Source: Pseudomonas fluorescens
Lineage (GTDB): Bacteria; Pseudomonadota; Gammaproteobacteria; Pseudomonadales; Pseudomonadaceae
Assembly (NCBI RefSeq): GCF_000802965.1
Contig: NZ_JSAK01000002.1
Coordinates: 1 to 64,000 of the forward strand
Direction: 5' to 3'
Length of the DNA stretch: 64,000 nucleotides
The stretch's first letter is position 1. Every line of letters starts with the position of its first letter. Shown here in pieces: positions 1-10,312 of the stretch. Below the pieces are notes generated by a model. The model did no database searches. It was not told the DNA's origin and was given only the letters and a program-made list of their open reading frames with translations. Position numbers and translations under genes: made by a program.

Positions 1-42
1 AACATAGAATCTCCCACAGGATTCGCGTACATCCGCCAACCC

Positions 43-203
43 TGTAGGAGCTGGCTTGCCAGCGATGGCGTCGTCACATCCAACATCTCAGCCGCCTGAC
101 ACACCGCTATCGCTAGCAAGCCAGCTCCTACAGTATTTTTGGTCGTCCTCCGAGTCTGTGTACACCCATCACCCCTTGTGGGAGCTGGCTTGCCAGCGAT
201 GGG
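43..203. repeat. REP elements, 'GGAGCTGGCTTGCCAGCGATG' family (three units)
   Basis: Three copies of a short palindromic unit: 43-72 forward, 106-133 inverted (with a CTAGCAAG variant) and 177-203 forward. The first two face each other as a BIME-like pair. The stretch before the first gene (1-230) holds nothing else I can recognise. The units lie just downstream of the stop codon of the minus-strand aldolase-like gene. Confidence 0.85.
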
Positions 204-230
204 GCCGGCCCCTTCAATGCAAGGCTACAG

Positions 231-1016
231 TCAGTCCCGATAGCCCGGCGCCACCCTTTCCAGCAATCGCAACATCGCAGCCCACGCCAACTGCATGGCA
301 TCCGGGTCGCTCAACTCACCCTCATCCAGCGGCCGCCCCGGATCGTTGAACTGGCGCTCGGTATGCGCACACACCTCGTGCGATGGCAGCACCAGTTCCC
401 CGGCAGCTTGCGCGGCCAGTTGAATTTCACACGCCTTCTCCAGGTAATACATGCGCAAAAACGCCTGGCTCACGGTTTCGCCAACCGTCAGCAAACCATG
501 ATTGCGCAGCATCAGCACCGGTTTGTCGCCCAAATCCCGGACCAGTCGCTGTTGCTCGCTCATGTCCAGCGCCACGCCTTCATAGTCGTGGTAAGCGACC
601 CGACCGTAGAACTCCATGGAAATCTGATTCACCGGCAACAACCCGCACTTCAATGCGGCGACCGCGCAACCGGATTTGGTGTGGGTGTGCAACACGCATT
701 GGGCGTCTTCACGGGCGCCGTGAATAGCACTGTGAATCACGAAACCGGCAGGGTTGACCGGATACGGTGAAGCCTCCACGGCGTGGCCATTGAGGTCGAT
801 CTTGACCAGATTGGACGCGGTTATTTCATCAAACATCAGCCCGTAAGGGTTGATCAGGAAGTGATGCTCCGGCCCCGGAATACGCACCGAGATGTGGGTA
901 AAAATCAAATCGGTCATACGGAAATGCGCAATCAAGCGATAACAGGCCGCCAATTCTTCACGCAGGCGCTGTTCGGCCGCGCTGCGTGCAGTCAGGTGGG
1001 TGGCGATCTCGTTCAT
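231..1016 (-). CDS. Class II aldolase/adducin family protein
   Basis: 261-residue cytosolic protein of the class II aldolase/adducin fold (relatives: fuculose-phosphate aldolase, ribulose-5-phosphate 4-epimerase). The zinc site is visible as the HTH pair in LHTHTKSG and a third His in RNHGLL, and the MEFYG segment resembles family members. I chose the ATG at 1016 because a GGAG lies about 10 bases upstream and the protein then begins at the usual family N-terminus; a longer in-frame start at 1091 is possible but unlikely. It is divergent from the flavin oxidoreductase at 1214 across a region with a strong palindrome. The substrate cannot be read from sequence; many such proteins in catabolic loci remain unassigned. 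Confidence 0.85.
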   Translation of the reverse strand: MNEIATHLTARSAAEQRLREELAACYRLIAHFRMTDLIFTHISVRIPGPEHHFLINPYGLMFDEITASNLVKIDLNGHAVEASPYPVNPAGFVIHSAIHGAREDAQCVLHTHTKSGCAVAALKCGLLPVNQISMEFYGRVAYHDYEGVALDMSEQQRLVRDLGDKPVLMLRNHGLLTVGETVSQAFLRMYYLEKACEIQLAAQAAGELVLPSHEVCAHTERQFNDPGRPLDEGELSDPDAMQLAWAAMLRLLERVAPGYRD

Positions 1017-1107
1017 TGTTGTGATTCTCCAGGCTGATCGGCTGCGCAGACAGTAAGGCTGACACGTCAAATCGTCCAGCCAGCGAATCACGCTAGCGCA
1101 AGCGCAA

Positions 1108-1132
1108 GTAAAAAAACAAGTTGATTTTTTAC
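1108..1132. promoter_or_regulatory. 25-bp near-perfect palindrome, candidate operator
   Basis: Arms GTAAAAAA and TTTTTTAC flank an inner CAA-G-TTG; only one symmetric pair of the 25 positions mismatches. It sits in the divergent promoter region between the aldolase-like gene (start 1016) and the flavin oxidoreductase (start 1214). The obvious candidate ligand is the XRE/cupin regulator encoded at 3327; that link is inference. Confidence 0.5.
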
Positions 1133-1213
1133 TGTCGGTAAATTTCTATAGGACAATAATAACAACGCCGAAACCCGGTCTTTCGGCTTCAACCCGCCCG
1201 GAGTACCCGTACC

Positions 1214-3175
1214 ATGCCGAGCCCGACCCCAGCCTTTGCCCACCTGTTCGAACCGTTGCAGATCCGTGGCAAACGCCTGAAAAACCGCATCATGTCCAGC
1301 GGTCACGACACCTCGATGCCCACCGACAACCTGGTCAACGAGCAACTGATCGCCTATCACCAGGCGCGTGCCGTAGGCGGTGTCGGGCTGATCGTGATGC
1401 AAGTGGCCGGCGTGCATGACAGTGCGCGTTATACCTCCCACGTGCTGATGGCCACCGACGACGCCTGCATCGAGGGTTACCGTAAAATCGCGCAAACCTG
1501 CCATGCCCACGGCACCGTCGTGCTGTCTCAAGTGTTCCATCCAGGGCGGGAAATCATGGAGTCCAGCGATGGCCTGCTGGCGGTGGCCTACTCTGCGTCG
1601 GCGGTGCCCAACGAACGATTCCGGGTGATGCCCCGCGCGCTGGATCAGGCGATGATCGACGAGATAGTTGGCGGTTATGCCGCTGCCGCCCGACGCCTGC
1701 ATCAGGCCGGCATCGATGGCGTCGAAGTGGTCGCCAGCCACGGCTACTTGCCGGCGCAATTCATCAATCCGAGGGTCAACCGCCGCACCGATGGCTACAA
1801 CGGCGAACTGGAACAGCGCTTGCGTTTCCTGCGTGAAATCATCGCCGCCATCCGGGACGCGACCGATGAGCAATTCATCATCGGCCTGCGCATTTCCGCC
1901 GATGAACGCGATCCCGAAGGCCTGACCGAAGACGAATCCCTGGCCGCCGTGCAATCGCTGCAACCACAACTGGATTACGTGCACATCGTCGCCGGCACCT
2001 CGGCCTCGCTCGGCGGTGCCGTGCACATCGTGCCGCCGATGGCGATCGAAGCGGCGTATCTGGCCAAGGAGGCTGGCACCTTCAAGGCCGGCTTGAACAT
2101 TCCATTGTTTGTCACCGGACGCATCAACCAACCGCAAGAAGCCGAACTGATGCTCGCCCGAGGTCAGGCCGATGTGTGTGGCATGACCCGCGCCTTGATC
2201 TGCGATCCGCAAATGCCCAACAAGACCGATACCGGCCGAGTCGAAGACGTGCGCGCCTGCATTGCCTGCAATCAGGCGTGCATCGGGCACTTCCACAAAG
2301 GCTTGCCGATTTCCTGCATCCAGCACCCGGAAACCGGTCGTGAGCTGATCTTCGGCGAGCGTCAACCGACGACCCATCGCAAGCGCATCATGATTGCCGG
2401 CGGTGGCCCAGCGGGAATGAAAGCCGCTGCCGTCGCCGCGCAACGTGGCCACGACGTGACGCTGTACGAAGCCAGCTCACAACTCGGCGGCCAGGTGCAG
2501 TTGGCGCAACTGCTGCCGCGCCGTAGCGAATTCGGCGGCGCCAGTACCAACCTGCAACGGGAAATGGCATTGGCCGGCGTGCGCGTGGTGCGCAATATCC
2601 GAGTCGACCGCGCCTTGGTCGAACGGGATAAACCGGACATGGTGATCGTCGCAACGGGTGCCGAACCTTACTGGCCGCACTTCGAACGCGGTGGCGAATT
2701 GCAGGTGGTGGATGCCTGGCAAGTCCTGCGCGATGAAGTACAGATCGGCCGTTCGGTGGTGGTGGTCGACTGGCGCTGCGACTGGATCGGCCCCGGTATC
2801 GCCGAACGCCTGACCCGCGCCGGGCATCAGGTGCAACTGGCGGTCAACGGCACCCATTGCGGGGAAAACCTGCCGCTGTACGTGCGCGATCAACTGGCTG
2901 GCGAGTTGCACAAACTCGCCATTGGGATCACGCCTTACGCGCGGTTGTACGGTTGCGACGACAACACGGTCTACCTGCAACACACTGCCAGCGGCGAACC
3001 AATGCTGCTGGAAAATATCGACACGCTGGTGTTGTGTCAGGGGCATCAGCCGGTGGATACCCTTGGCGCTGAGTTGCAAGGTCTGGTGGAATTTCGGCGC
3101 ATTGGCGATTGCCTGGCACCGCGCACCGCTGAAGAAGCGATTTATGAAGGACTGAAAGTCGCGTGGGAGCTTTAA
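1214..3175 (+). CDS. NADH:flavin oxidoreductase with 4Fe-4S centre (2,4-dienoyl-CoA reductase/DgcA-like)
   Basis: 653-residue two-module flavoenzyme. Residues about 8-370 form an Old Yellow Enzyme TIM barrel with FMN. A four-cysteine cluster (C349, C352, C356, C368) fits the 4Fe-4S site of the 2,4-dienoyl-CoA reductase and trimethylamine dehydrogenase family. Residues 391 onward begin an FAD/NAD(P)-binding Rossmann module with AGGGPAG near 396-402. Length matches the family (about 640-690). Relatives include dimethylglycine and stachydrine demethylation enzymes as well as enoate reductases, so the substrate is open. The ATG at 1214 follows a region with no other good start. It is divergent from a class II aldolase-like gene and followed by an XRE/cupin regulator, which suggests one small catabolic unit. 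Confidence 0.85.
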   Translation: MPSPTPAFAHLFEPLQIRGKRLKNRIMSSGHDTSMPTDNLVNEQLIAYHQARAVGGVGLIVMQVAGVHDSARYTSHVLMATDDACIEGYRKIAQTCHAHGTVVLSQVFHPGREIMESSDGLLAVAYSASAVPNERFRVMPRALDQAMIDEIVGGYAAAARRLHQAGIDGVEVVASHGYLPAQFINPRVNRRTDGYNGELEQRLRFLREIIAAIRDATDEQFIIGLRISADERDPEGLTEDESLAAVQSLQPQLDYVHIVAGTSASLGGAVHIVPPMAIEAAYLAKEAGTFKAGLNIPLFVTGRINQPQEAELMLARGQADVCGMTRALICDPQMPNKTDTGRVEDVRACIACNQACIGHFHKGLPISCIQHPETGRELIFGERQPTTHRKRIMIAGGGPAGMKAAAVAAQRGHDVTLYEASSQLGGQVQLAQLLPRRSEFGGASTNLQREMALAGVRVVRNIRVDRALVERDKPDMVIVATGAEPYWPHFERGGELQVVDAWQVLRDEVQIGRSVVVVDWRCDWIGPGIAERLTRAGHQVQLAVNGTHCGENLPLYVRDQLAGELHKLAIGITPYARLYGCDDNTVYLQHTASGEPMLLENIDTLVLCQGHQPVDTLGAELQGLVEFRRIGDCLAPRTAEEAIYEGLKVAWEL

Positions 3176-3207
3176 GCCTGTTTATACTCCGGGCCTTCAC
3201 ATCCCCC

Positions 3208-3296
3208 CTGTAGGAGCTGCCGAAGGCTGCGATCTTTTGATCTTGTTTTTTTAAAGTCAAAATCAAAAGATCGCAGCCTGCGGCAGCTCCTACAGG
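3208..3296. repeat. REP pair, 'GGAGCTGCCGAAGGCTGCGATC' family
   Basis: Two inverted units (TGTAGGAGCTGCCGAAGG... and its mate ending GCAGCTCCTACAGG) around an AT-rich centre, forming one long hairpin. It lies between the flavin oxidoreductase stop and the XRE/cupin gene, so it may act as a transcript end or stabiliser. Confidence 0.85.
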
Positions 3297-3326
3297 GTTT
3301 GGCGTAGCCACCGGTTCGGAACTAAC

Positions 3327-3920
3327 ATGAGCAACAACAGCAAAGCCCAGCCGGCACCCGCCGCCGAACCACACTTTCTCGGCACGCGGATACGCGGCCT
3401 GCGCAAACGCCGGGGCATGACCCTGGCGGAACTGGCGCAACAGAGCGAACTCACCGCCGGCTACATCAGCCAACTGGAGCGCAACCTCGCCTATCCGTCG
3501 ATTCCGGCGCTGTTCAACATCGCCCGCAGCCTCGGCGTGACCATTCAGTGGTTCTTCGCCAGCGAAGCGGTCACCGCTCCCGAAGACGACGGCATTGTCG
3601 TGCGCAAGAACAGTCGTCTTAGCGTGCATTACGAAGACGGCATCATCGACCAGTTGCTGACCCCACAACCCAACCAGCAGCTGGAAATGCTCCATTCGCG
3701 TTTCCCGCCCGGCACCTACAGCCAGCAAAGCTACAGCCACGAAGGCGAAGAAGCCGGGTACCTGCTTTCAGGGAGTTTCGAATTGTGGGTGGGCGAGCGT
3801 TACTTCCAGCTCAACGAAGGCGACAGTTTCAGCTTTTCCAGCCAGGAGCCGCATCGTTACGGCAACCCCGGCGATGTCGATGCCGTCGTGATCTGGGTGA
3901 TTACCCCGCCGACCTTCTAA
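3327..3920 (+). CDS. XRE-family regulator with C-terminal cupin domain
   Basis: 197-residue DNA-binding regulator. Residues about 18-72 are an XRE helix-turn-helix (RIRGLRKRRGMTLAEL, then TAGYISQLERN), and residues about 115-190 are a cupin sensor domain (HEGEEAGYLLSG, later PHRYGNPGD). Size and two-domain order match the PuuR/SutR type that controls amine and amino-acid catabolism genes. It starts with ATG at 3327 and ends in a 4-base convergent overlap with the AraC-type gene on the other strand. Likely targets are the aldolase-like and flavin oxidoreductase genes upstream, or the polyamine genes downstream; position alone does not decide. Confidence 0.88.
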   Translation: MSNNSKAQPAPAAEPHFLGTRIRGLRKRRGMTLAELAQQSELTAGYISQLERNLAYPSIPALFNIARSLGVTIQWFFASEAVTAPEDDGIVVRKNSRLSVHYEDGIIDQLLTPQPNQQLEMLHSRFPPGTYSQQSYSHEGEEAGYLLSGSFELWVGERYFQLNEGDSFSFSSQEPHRYGNPGDVDAVVIWVITPPTF

Positions 3921-4849
3921 CGGCGCCCGCGGCCATTTGGTTGCGCGGCGCTCACGCGTTTCAAGGTGTCGCTCGGCAACTCCTTGAACAGCGCGCGGTA
4001 GCTGCTGGAAAACCGCCCCAAATGCCAGAACGACCAATGCATCGCCACCTCGGCGACGGTGGTTTGCGTCGGTGTGCTGCTGAGCAATTCACGACGGGCA
4101 CTGTTGAGGCGACGCAAACGCAGCCATTGGGTCGGCGCCATGCCGGTGTAGGTTTTGAAGGCGTGTTGCAATTGGCGCAGTGACACCCCGGCGACCTGGG
4201 ACAGCTCCAGCAAATTCAAGTGTTCTTCTGGCGTATCCGCCGCCCATTCCCCCACCCGTTTCATGATCGCCCGTTCCCCCGCCCGACGCTGCAAGGCGCC
4301 CTGGTCCAGACAGACGCAGGCGTTGTCGAGAATGAACAGGCAATCGTCGAGCAATTGCTGAGTCAGCGCTTCGCGGCTCGGCGGATCGAACGTCTGCGAC
4401 AAGCGTGTCAGCGTGCCACTGAGCCAGCGACTGAACAGCGCGTTCTGCTGCGAATTGAGCGGCGCCATGAACAACCCTTCCAGCCTGGCAACATCCAGCG
4501 CATGGCGCTGCACGAATTCCGGCCCGAATACTACGGCTATTTCCTGGTAGTTCTCCGGGGTGATCCAGATGTTGCGGCTTTCGCCATTCAACACGTAAAG
4601 CGCGTTATCGCTGCGATCGAAACAGAACGCCAGCGACCCTTGCGGCGCACTGAAATTCTGCTCGACCCGAGTGTTCATGTGTTCCTCGTAAATCTCCACG
4701 CCCTGCAAGTCCAGATAGCGCACCAGCCCCGCGAAATGCCCTGGCGACATCTGCTGGTAATGCTGAACCCAACCCGGTGTGGCGCGGATTTGCTCGGCCA
4801 CATCGGCGGTACTGAACGCTTGAACCTGGAGGGGATTACACACTGTCAT
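3917..4849 (-). CDS. AraC-family transcriptional regulator
   Basis: 310-residue activator-type regulator. The N-terminal two thirds is a ligand-binding domain of the AraC-binding-like type, and the last ~100 residues carry the two helix-turn-helix motifs (LSQVAGVSLRQLQHAFKTYTGM and, after LRRLNSARREL, TVAEVAMHWSFWHLGRFSSSYRALF with the usual family signature). I chose ATG at 4849, seven bases after an AAAGG; an in-frame GTG six codons upstream lacks a comparable site. It is divergent from the PuuA-like gene at 5012 and so is a candidate regulator of that polyamine module. Confidence 0.88.
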   Translation of the reverse strand: MTVCNPLQVQAFSTADVAEQIRATPGWVQHYQQMSPGHFAGLVRYLDLQGVEIYEEHMNTRVEQNFSAPQGSLAFCFDRSDNALYVLNGESRNIWITPENYQEIAVVFGPEFVQRHALDVARLEGLFMAPLNSQQNALFSRWLSGTLTRLSQTFDPPSREALTQQLLDDCLFILDNACVCLDQGALQRRAGERAIMKRVGEWAADTPEEHLNLLELSQVAGVSLRQLQHAFKTYTGMAPTQWLRLRRLNSARRELLSSTPTQTTVAEVAMHWSFWHLGRFSSSYRALFKELPSDTLKRVSAAQPNGRGRR

Positions 4850-4861
4850 GGGGCGACCTTT

Positions 4862-4880
4862 GCGCACTCTTTTGGTGCGC
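4862..4880. promoter_or_regulatory. NtrC-site-like inverted repeat
   Basis: Arms GCGCAC and GTGCGC separated by seven bases. The spacing and the GCAC-N7-GTGC core match the classical NtrC binding-site layout (TGCACC-N5-GGTGCA). It lies between the divergent AraC-type gene and the glutamine-synthetase-like gene, where nitrogen control would make sense. I found no convincing -24/-12 promoter downstream, so it could equally be an operator for another regulator. Confidence 0.35.
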
Positions 4881-5011
4881 TTTGTGCTGCTTAAAGTGGA
4901 TAGATGGAACGTTGAGCCTCGCCCAAGATAGACGTCAACGCGCTACAGGGGAAGTGTCCTACAGACGAATCGGCTTTCTCCCGCGTTAACAAAACCAATA
5001 ACGAGGTCTTT

Positions 5012-6370
5012 ATGAATGCCCCTTTCGATCAGCTGTTCACTTGGCTGAAAGATCACAAGATTACCGAAGTCGAGTGCGTCGTCAGTGACCTGACCGGCAT
5101 CGCACGCGGCAAAATCGCACCCACCAACAAGTTCCTGCATGAGCGAGGCATGCGCCTGCCGGAAAGTGTGCTGTTGCAAACGGTAACCGGGGACTTTGTC
5201 GACGACGACATCTACTACGACCTGCTTGACCCGGCCGATATCGACATGGTCTGCAAGCCGGTGGCCGATGCGGTGTACGTGGTGCCATGGGCGATCGAGC
5301 CGACCGCCATCGTGATTCACGACACCTTCGACAAGTTCGGCAACCCGATCGAACTGTCGCCGCGCAACGTGCTGAAAAAAGTGCTGCAGCTGTACACCGA
5401 CAAAGGCTGGAAGCCGATCGTTGCGCCAGAAATGGAGTTTTACCTGACCCAACGTTGCGAAGACCCGGACTTGCCATTGAAAGCGCCGATGGGCCGTTCG
5501 GGGCGTGCGGAAAGCGGTCGTCAGTCGTTCTCCATCGATGCCGCCAACGAATTCGACCCGCTGTTCGAAGACGTTTACGACTGGTGCGAACTGCAAGGCC
5601 TGGACCTCGATACGCTGATCCACGAAGACGGCCCGGCGCAGATGGAAATCAACTTCCGTCATGGTGACGCACTGGACCTGGCTGACCAGATCACCGTGTT
5701 CAAACGCACCATGCGTGAGGCTGCGCTCAAGCACAACGTCGCCGCGACCTTCATGGCCAAGCCGATTGGCGACGAGCCGGGCAGCGCCATGCACATTCAC
5801 CAGAGTGTGGGCGACATCGCCACCGGCAAGCCGATCTTCGCGGATGAAAACGGCAGCATGAGCACGTTGTTCCTGAACTACATCGGCGGCTTGCAGAAAT
5901 ACATCCCGAAAGTCCTGCCGATGTTCGCGCCGAACGTCAACTCGTTCCGCCGCTTCCTGCCGGACACTTCGGCACCGGTCAACGTCGAATGGGGCGAAGA
6001 AAACCGCACCGTCGGCCTGCGTGTACCGACCTCCAGCCCCGAGGCGATGCGCGTGGAAAACCGCTTGCCGGGCGCCGACGCCAACCCCTACCTGGCCATC
6101 GCCGCCAGCCTGTTATGCGGCTACATCGGCATGGTCGAAGGCATCGCACCGAGCGCCGCAGTTCAAGGCCGTGCCTATGAACGCCGCAACCTGCGCCTGC
6201 CGATCACCATCGAGGACGCGCTGACGCAGATGGAAGAGAGCGACACCATCGGCCGTTACCTGGGCGACAAGTTCGTGCGTGGATACGTCGCGGTGAAACG
6301 CGCCGAGCACGAGAACTTCAAGCGCGTGATCAGCTCGTGGGAGCGGGAGTTCCTGTTGCTGAGCGTCTGA
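5012..6370 (+). CDS. puuA: Glutamine synthetase family: gamma-glutamylpolyamine synthetase
   Basis: 452-residue cytosolic ligase of the glutamine synthetase fold. In this subfamily ATP is used to couple glutamate to putrescine or other mono/diamines, the first step of the gamma-glutamyl route. The catalytic domain shows the glutamate-binding and metal residues in PEMEFYLT, DGPAQMEINF, GSAMHIHQS and the RRFLPDTSAPVNVEWG/ENRTVGLR region. Length fits PuuA/SpuI (about 450-470) and not GlnA type I (about 470 with an adenylylation loop). A GAGGT lies 8 bases before the ATG. The downstream polyamine-binding protein and PuuB-like oxidase confirm the pathway. Pseudomonas carries several paralogues, so the exact amine is uncertain. 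Confidence 0.88.
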   Translation: MNAPFDQLFTWLKDHKITEVECVVSDLTGIARGKIAPTNKFLHERGMRLPESVLLQTVTGDFVDDDIYYDLLDPADIDMVCKPVADAVYVVPWAIEPTAIVIHDTFDKFGNPIELSPRNVLKKVLQLYTDKGWKPIVAPEMEFYLTQRCEDPDLPLKAPMGRSGRAESGRQSFSIDAANEFDPLFEDVYDWCELQGLDLDTLIHEDGPAQMEINFRHGDALDLADQITVFKRTMREAALKHNVAATFMAKPIGDEPGSAMHIHQSVGDIATGKPIFADENGSMSTLFLNYIGGLQKYIPKVLPMFAPNVNSFRRFLPDTSAPVNVEWGEENRTVGLRVPTSSPEAMRVENRLPGADANPYLAIAASLLCGYIGMVEGIAPSAAVQGRAYERRNLRLPITIEDALTQMEESDTIGRYLGDKFVRGYVAVKRAEHENFKRVISSWEREFLLLSV

Positions 6371-6401
6371 TTTCCCCGCTCTCACAAGGGATCACACCTC
6401 C

Positions 6402-6494
6402 CTGTGGGAGCGGGCTTGCCCGCGATGAGGCCGGCACTTTCAACCTCTTGGTTGACAGGAAGGCCGCCATCGCGGGCAAGCCCGCTCCCACAGG
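6402..6494. repeat. REP pair, 'GGAGCGGGCTTGCCCGCGATG' family
   Basis: Forward unit from 6402 (TGTGGGAGCGGGCTTGCCCG) and inverted mate ending at 6494, in the gap between the puuA-like gene and the binding-protein gene. It may separate expression levels of two genes of one operon. Confidence 0.85.
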
Positions 6495-6523
6495 TTTAGG
6501 TGAACACCGAACGAATCCAATAA

Positions 6524-8928
<2,405 letters not shown>

Positions 8929-9073
8929 TACCGTGTAGCACGGAAAGTATTACGCCTCTCAAAACACGAGGAAACGTCCGACACTCTTTTAGGGTTGCCC
9001 GTCAGAAGCCCGAAGTTTAGCGTGGTGGCTCCTGACACCAGTGGGGTTCACCATGAAGGATGCGTTTAACACC

Positions 9074-9095
9074 GCTGCCCGGCAATCCGGGCAGC
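9074..9095. other. Perfect 9-bp stem hairpin between puuB and the toxin-antitoxin pair
   Basis: Arms GCTGCCCGG and CCGGGCAGC enclose the loop CAAT. No T-run follows on either side, so it is not a standard intrinsic terminator. It lies 146 bases after the puuB stop and 57 bases before the antitoxin start, and may be a transcript end or a leader structure. Confidence 0.5.
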
Positions 9096-9151
9096 AACGA
9101 CAGCCGGCAACATACCGATTAGACTGGTCGGCACTGATCCCGGAGGTCACC

Positions 9152-9340
9152 ATGAGTCCTCACATTCCCCCGATTCCAGAGTTCGAAACCGAAGAGCAGG
9201 CAGCCAGCCATGACCGTTGGTTTCGCGCAAAAGTACAAGCCGCGCTCGACGATCCACGCCCCGGCGTCTCGCATGAGCAGGTCATGGCCGATATGCGAGC
9301 CTTGATCGAGTCCAAGCGCAACAGGCGTGATGCTGATTGA
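9152..9340 (+). CDS. Type II antitoxin (RelB/StbD-like)
   Basis: 62-residue acidic protein (MSPHIPPIPEFETEEQ...). The FETEEQAASHDRWFRAKVQAALDD pattern with a basic tail is typical of small antitoxins paired with ParE/RelE toxins. I chose ATG at 9152 because GGAGGT lies six bases upstream; an ORF start at 9041 has no such site and its extra residues look non-coding. It overlaps the toxin gene by 11 bases, the usual arrangement of such pairs. It should neutralise the toxin and repress its own promoter. Confidence 0.8.
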   Translation: MSPHIPPIPEFETEEQAASHDRWFRAKVQAALDDPRPGVSHEQVMADMRALIESKRNRRDAD

Positions 9341-9599
9341 ATGGCGGCCCGAAGCGCGGGCTGAACTATGGCAAATCCTCAATTACATCGGTGACCGCAA
9401 CCTCGCAGCAGCCATTGAGCTAAACCAGTCTATCGAAGCGGCTGTATCGGCTCTTCCGCAACATCCCTGCCTCTATCGAGTGGGTCGAGTATCCGGGACT
9501 CGGGAAATAGTGGTGCATCCAAACTACCTGGTGGTCTATCGAGCGACGGATCGGGTAGAGATCCTCGCCGTTTTGCACGCAAGACAAGAATTTCCCTGA
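9330..9599 (+). CDS. ParE/RelE-superfamily toxin
   Basis: 89-residue protein starting MLIEWRPEARAELWQILNYIGDRN. The W-x-P-x-A-x-x-E-L start, the middle PCLYRVGRVSGTREIVVHPNYLVVYRA and the C-terminal VEILAVLHARQEFP are the classical pattern of the ParE/RelE fold, with the conserved Arg and final basic/aromatic cluster. Family members either poison gyrase (ParE) or cut mRNA on the ribosome (RelE); the primary sequence favours ParE-like but does not prove it. The ATG at 9330 lies inside the antitoxin gene; a GTG one codon earlier is an alternative. Confidence 0.85.
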   Translation: MLIEWRPEARAELWQILNYIGDRNLAAAIELNQSIEAAVSALPQHPCLYRVGRVSGTREIVVHPNYLVVYRATDRVEILAVLHARQEFP

Positions 9600-9715
9600 T
9601 TCCACCTGATCCCTTCGTATCCTCCAGTCGTTTAGCCTTTCGATTTGCTCAATTGCGAGTCACTTCTATATTGAGGGGGTGCTCATCAATTCTGCCCCTC
9701 TATCGAGCCTGGCCC

Positions 9716-10312
9716 ATGGCGACGAGTGACCAACTGATCATCTGCGAGCACTGCGACTGCGTGTACGAAAAAGTAACGCTCGCCAAGCACCAGAAAACCC
9801 TGTGCACCCGCTGCGGCGGCGTGCTTCAGCGTTATAACGGCTTGTCCGTGGAGCAACGCCTGGCGTTGACCTTCGCCGCTTTGATGCTGTGGATTTTCGC
9901 CAACTTCTATCCGGTCATGAGCATCAGCCTCAAAGGCCTGAAAAACAGCGCCACACTTTGGGATTCGGTGGTGGCGCTGAGTCTGGGGCCAATCACCTTC
10001 ATTGCCCTGGTGGCGGCGATCGCCATGATCATCGCGCCGATTTTCCAGTTGTTGCTACTGATCTGGGTGCTGAGCTTCGCCCTCAAGCAGCAGCGCGCGC
10101 CGGGTTTCAGTTTCTGCATGCGCTGGCTTGAATCCCTGCGCCCCTGGAGCATGCTGGAGGTCTGTCTGCTGGGCGCGATGGTCGCGGTGATCAAACTCGC
10201 CGGGTTGCTGGATGTGCTTCCCGGCATCGGTCTGTTCGCGCTGGCTGTCCTCAGCCTGATGATGATCCGCATTGCCGGCCGCGATATCCGTGAACTGTGG
10301 GACATCGTATGA
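9716..10312 (+). CDS. pqiA: Paraquat-inducible protein A, first half (PqiA domain)
   Basis: 198-residue inner-membrane protein. A zinc-ribbon-like CEHCDCVYEK ... LCTRCGG opens the protein, followed by about four membrane helices (from LALTFAALMLWIFANFYPVM onward). E. coli PqiA is one ~417-residue protein made of two such halves; here each half is its own gene. Start chosen at ATG 9716 because the cytosolic zinc ribbon then begins directly; upstream in-frame residues look untranslated. It overlaps the next gene by 4 bases (ATGA). PqiA partners the MCE protein PqiB in envelope lipid transport. Confidence 0.88.
   Translation: MATSDQLIICEHCDCVYEKVTLAKHQKTLCTRCGGVLQRYNGLSVEQRLALTFAALMLWIFANFYPVMSISLKGLKNSATLWDSVVALSLGPITFIALVAAIAMIIAPIFQLLLLIWVLSFALKQQRAPGFSFCMRWLESLRPWSMLEVCLLGAMVAVIKLAGLLDVLPGIGLFALAVLSLMMIRIAGRDIRELWDIV

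Noticed and set aside
1088..2452. 454-codon minus-strand frame
   Set aside because: Antisense shadow of the flavin oxidoreductase gene; histidine-, glycine- and valine-rich composition typical of shadow frames.
4882..5011. Sigma-54 promoter before the puuA-like gene
   Set aside because: GG and GC dinucleotides occur but not with the required ten-base spacing.
9041..9151. Longer start for the antitoxin
   Set aside because: Runs over a perfect hairpin and lacks a ribosome site; the ATG at 9152 has GGAGGT.
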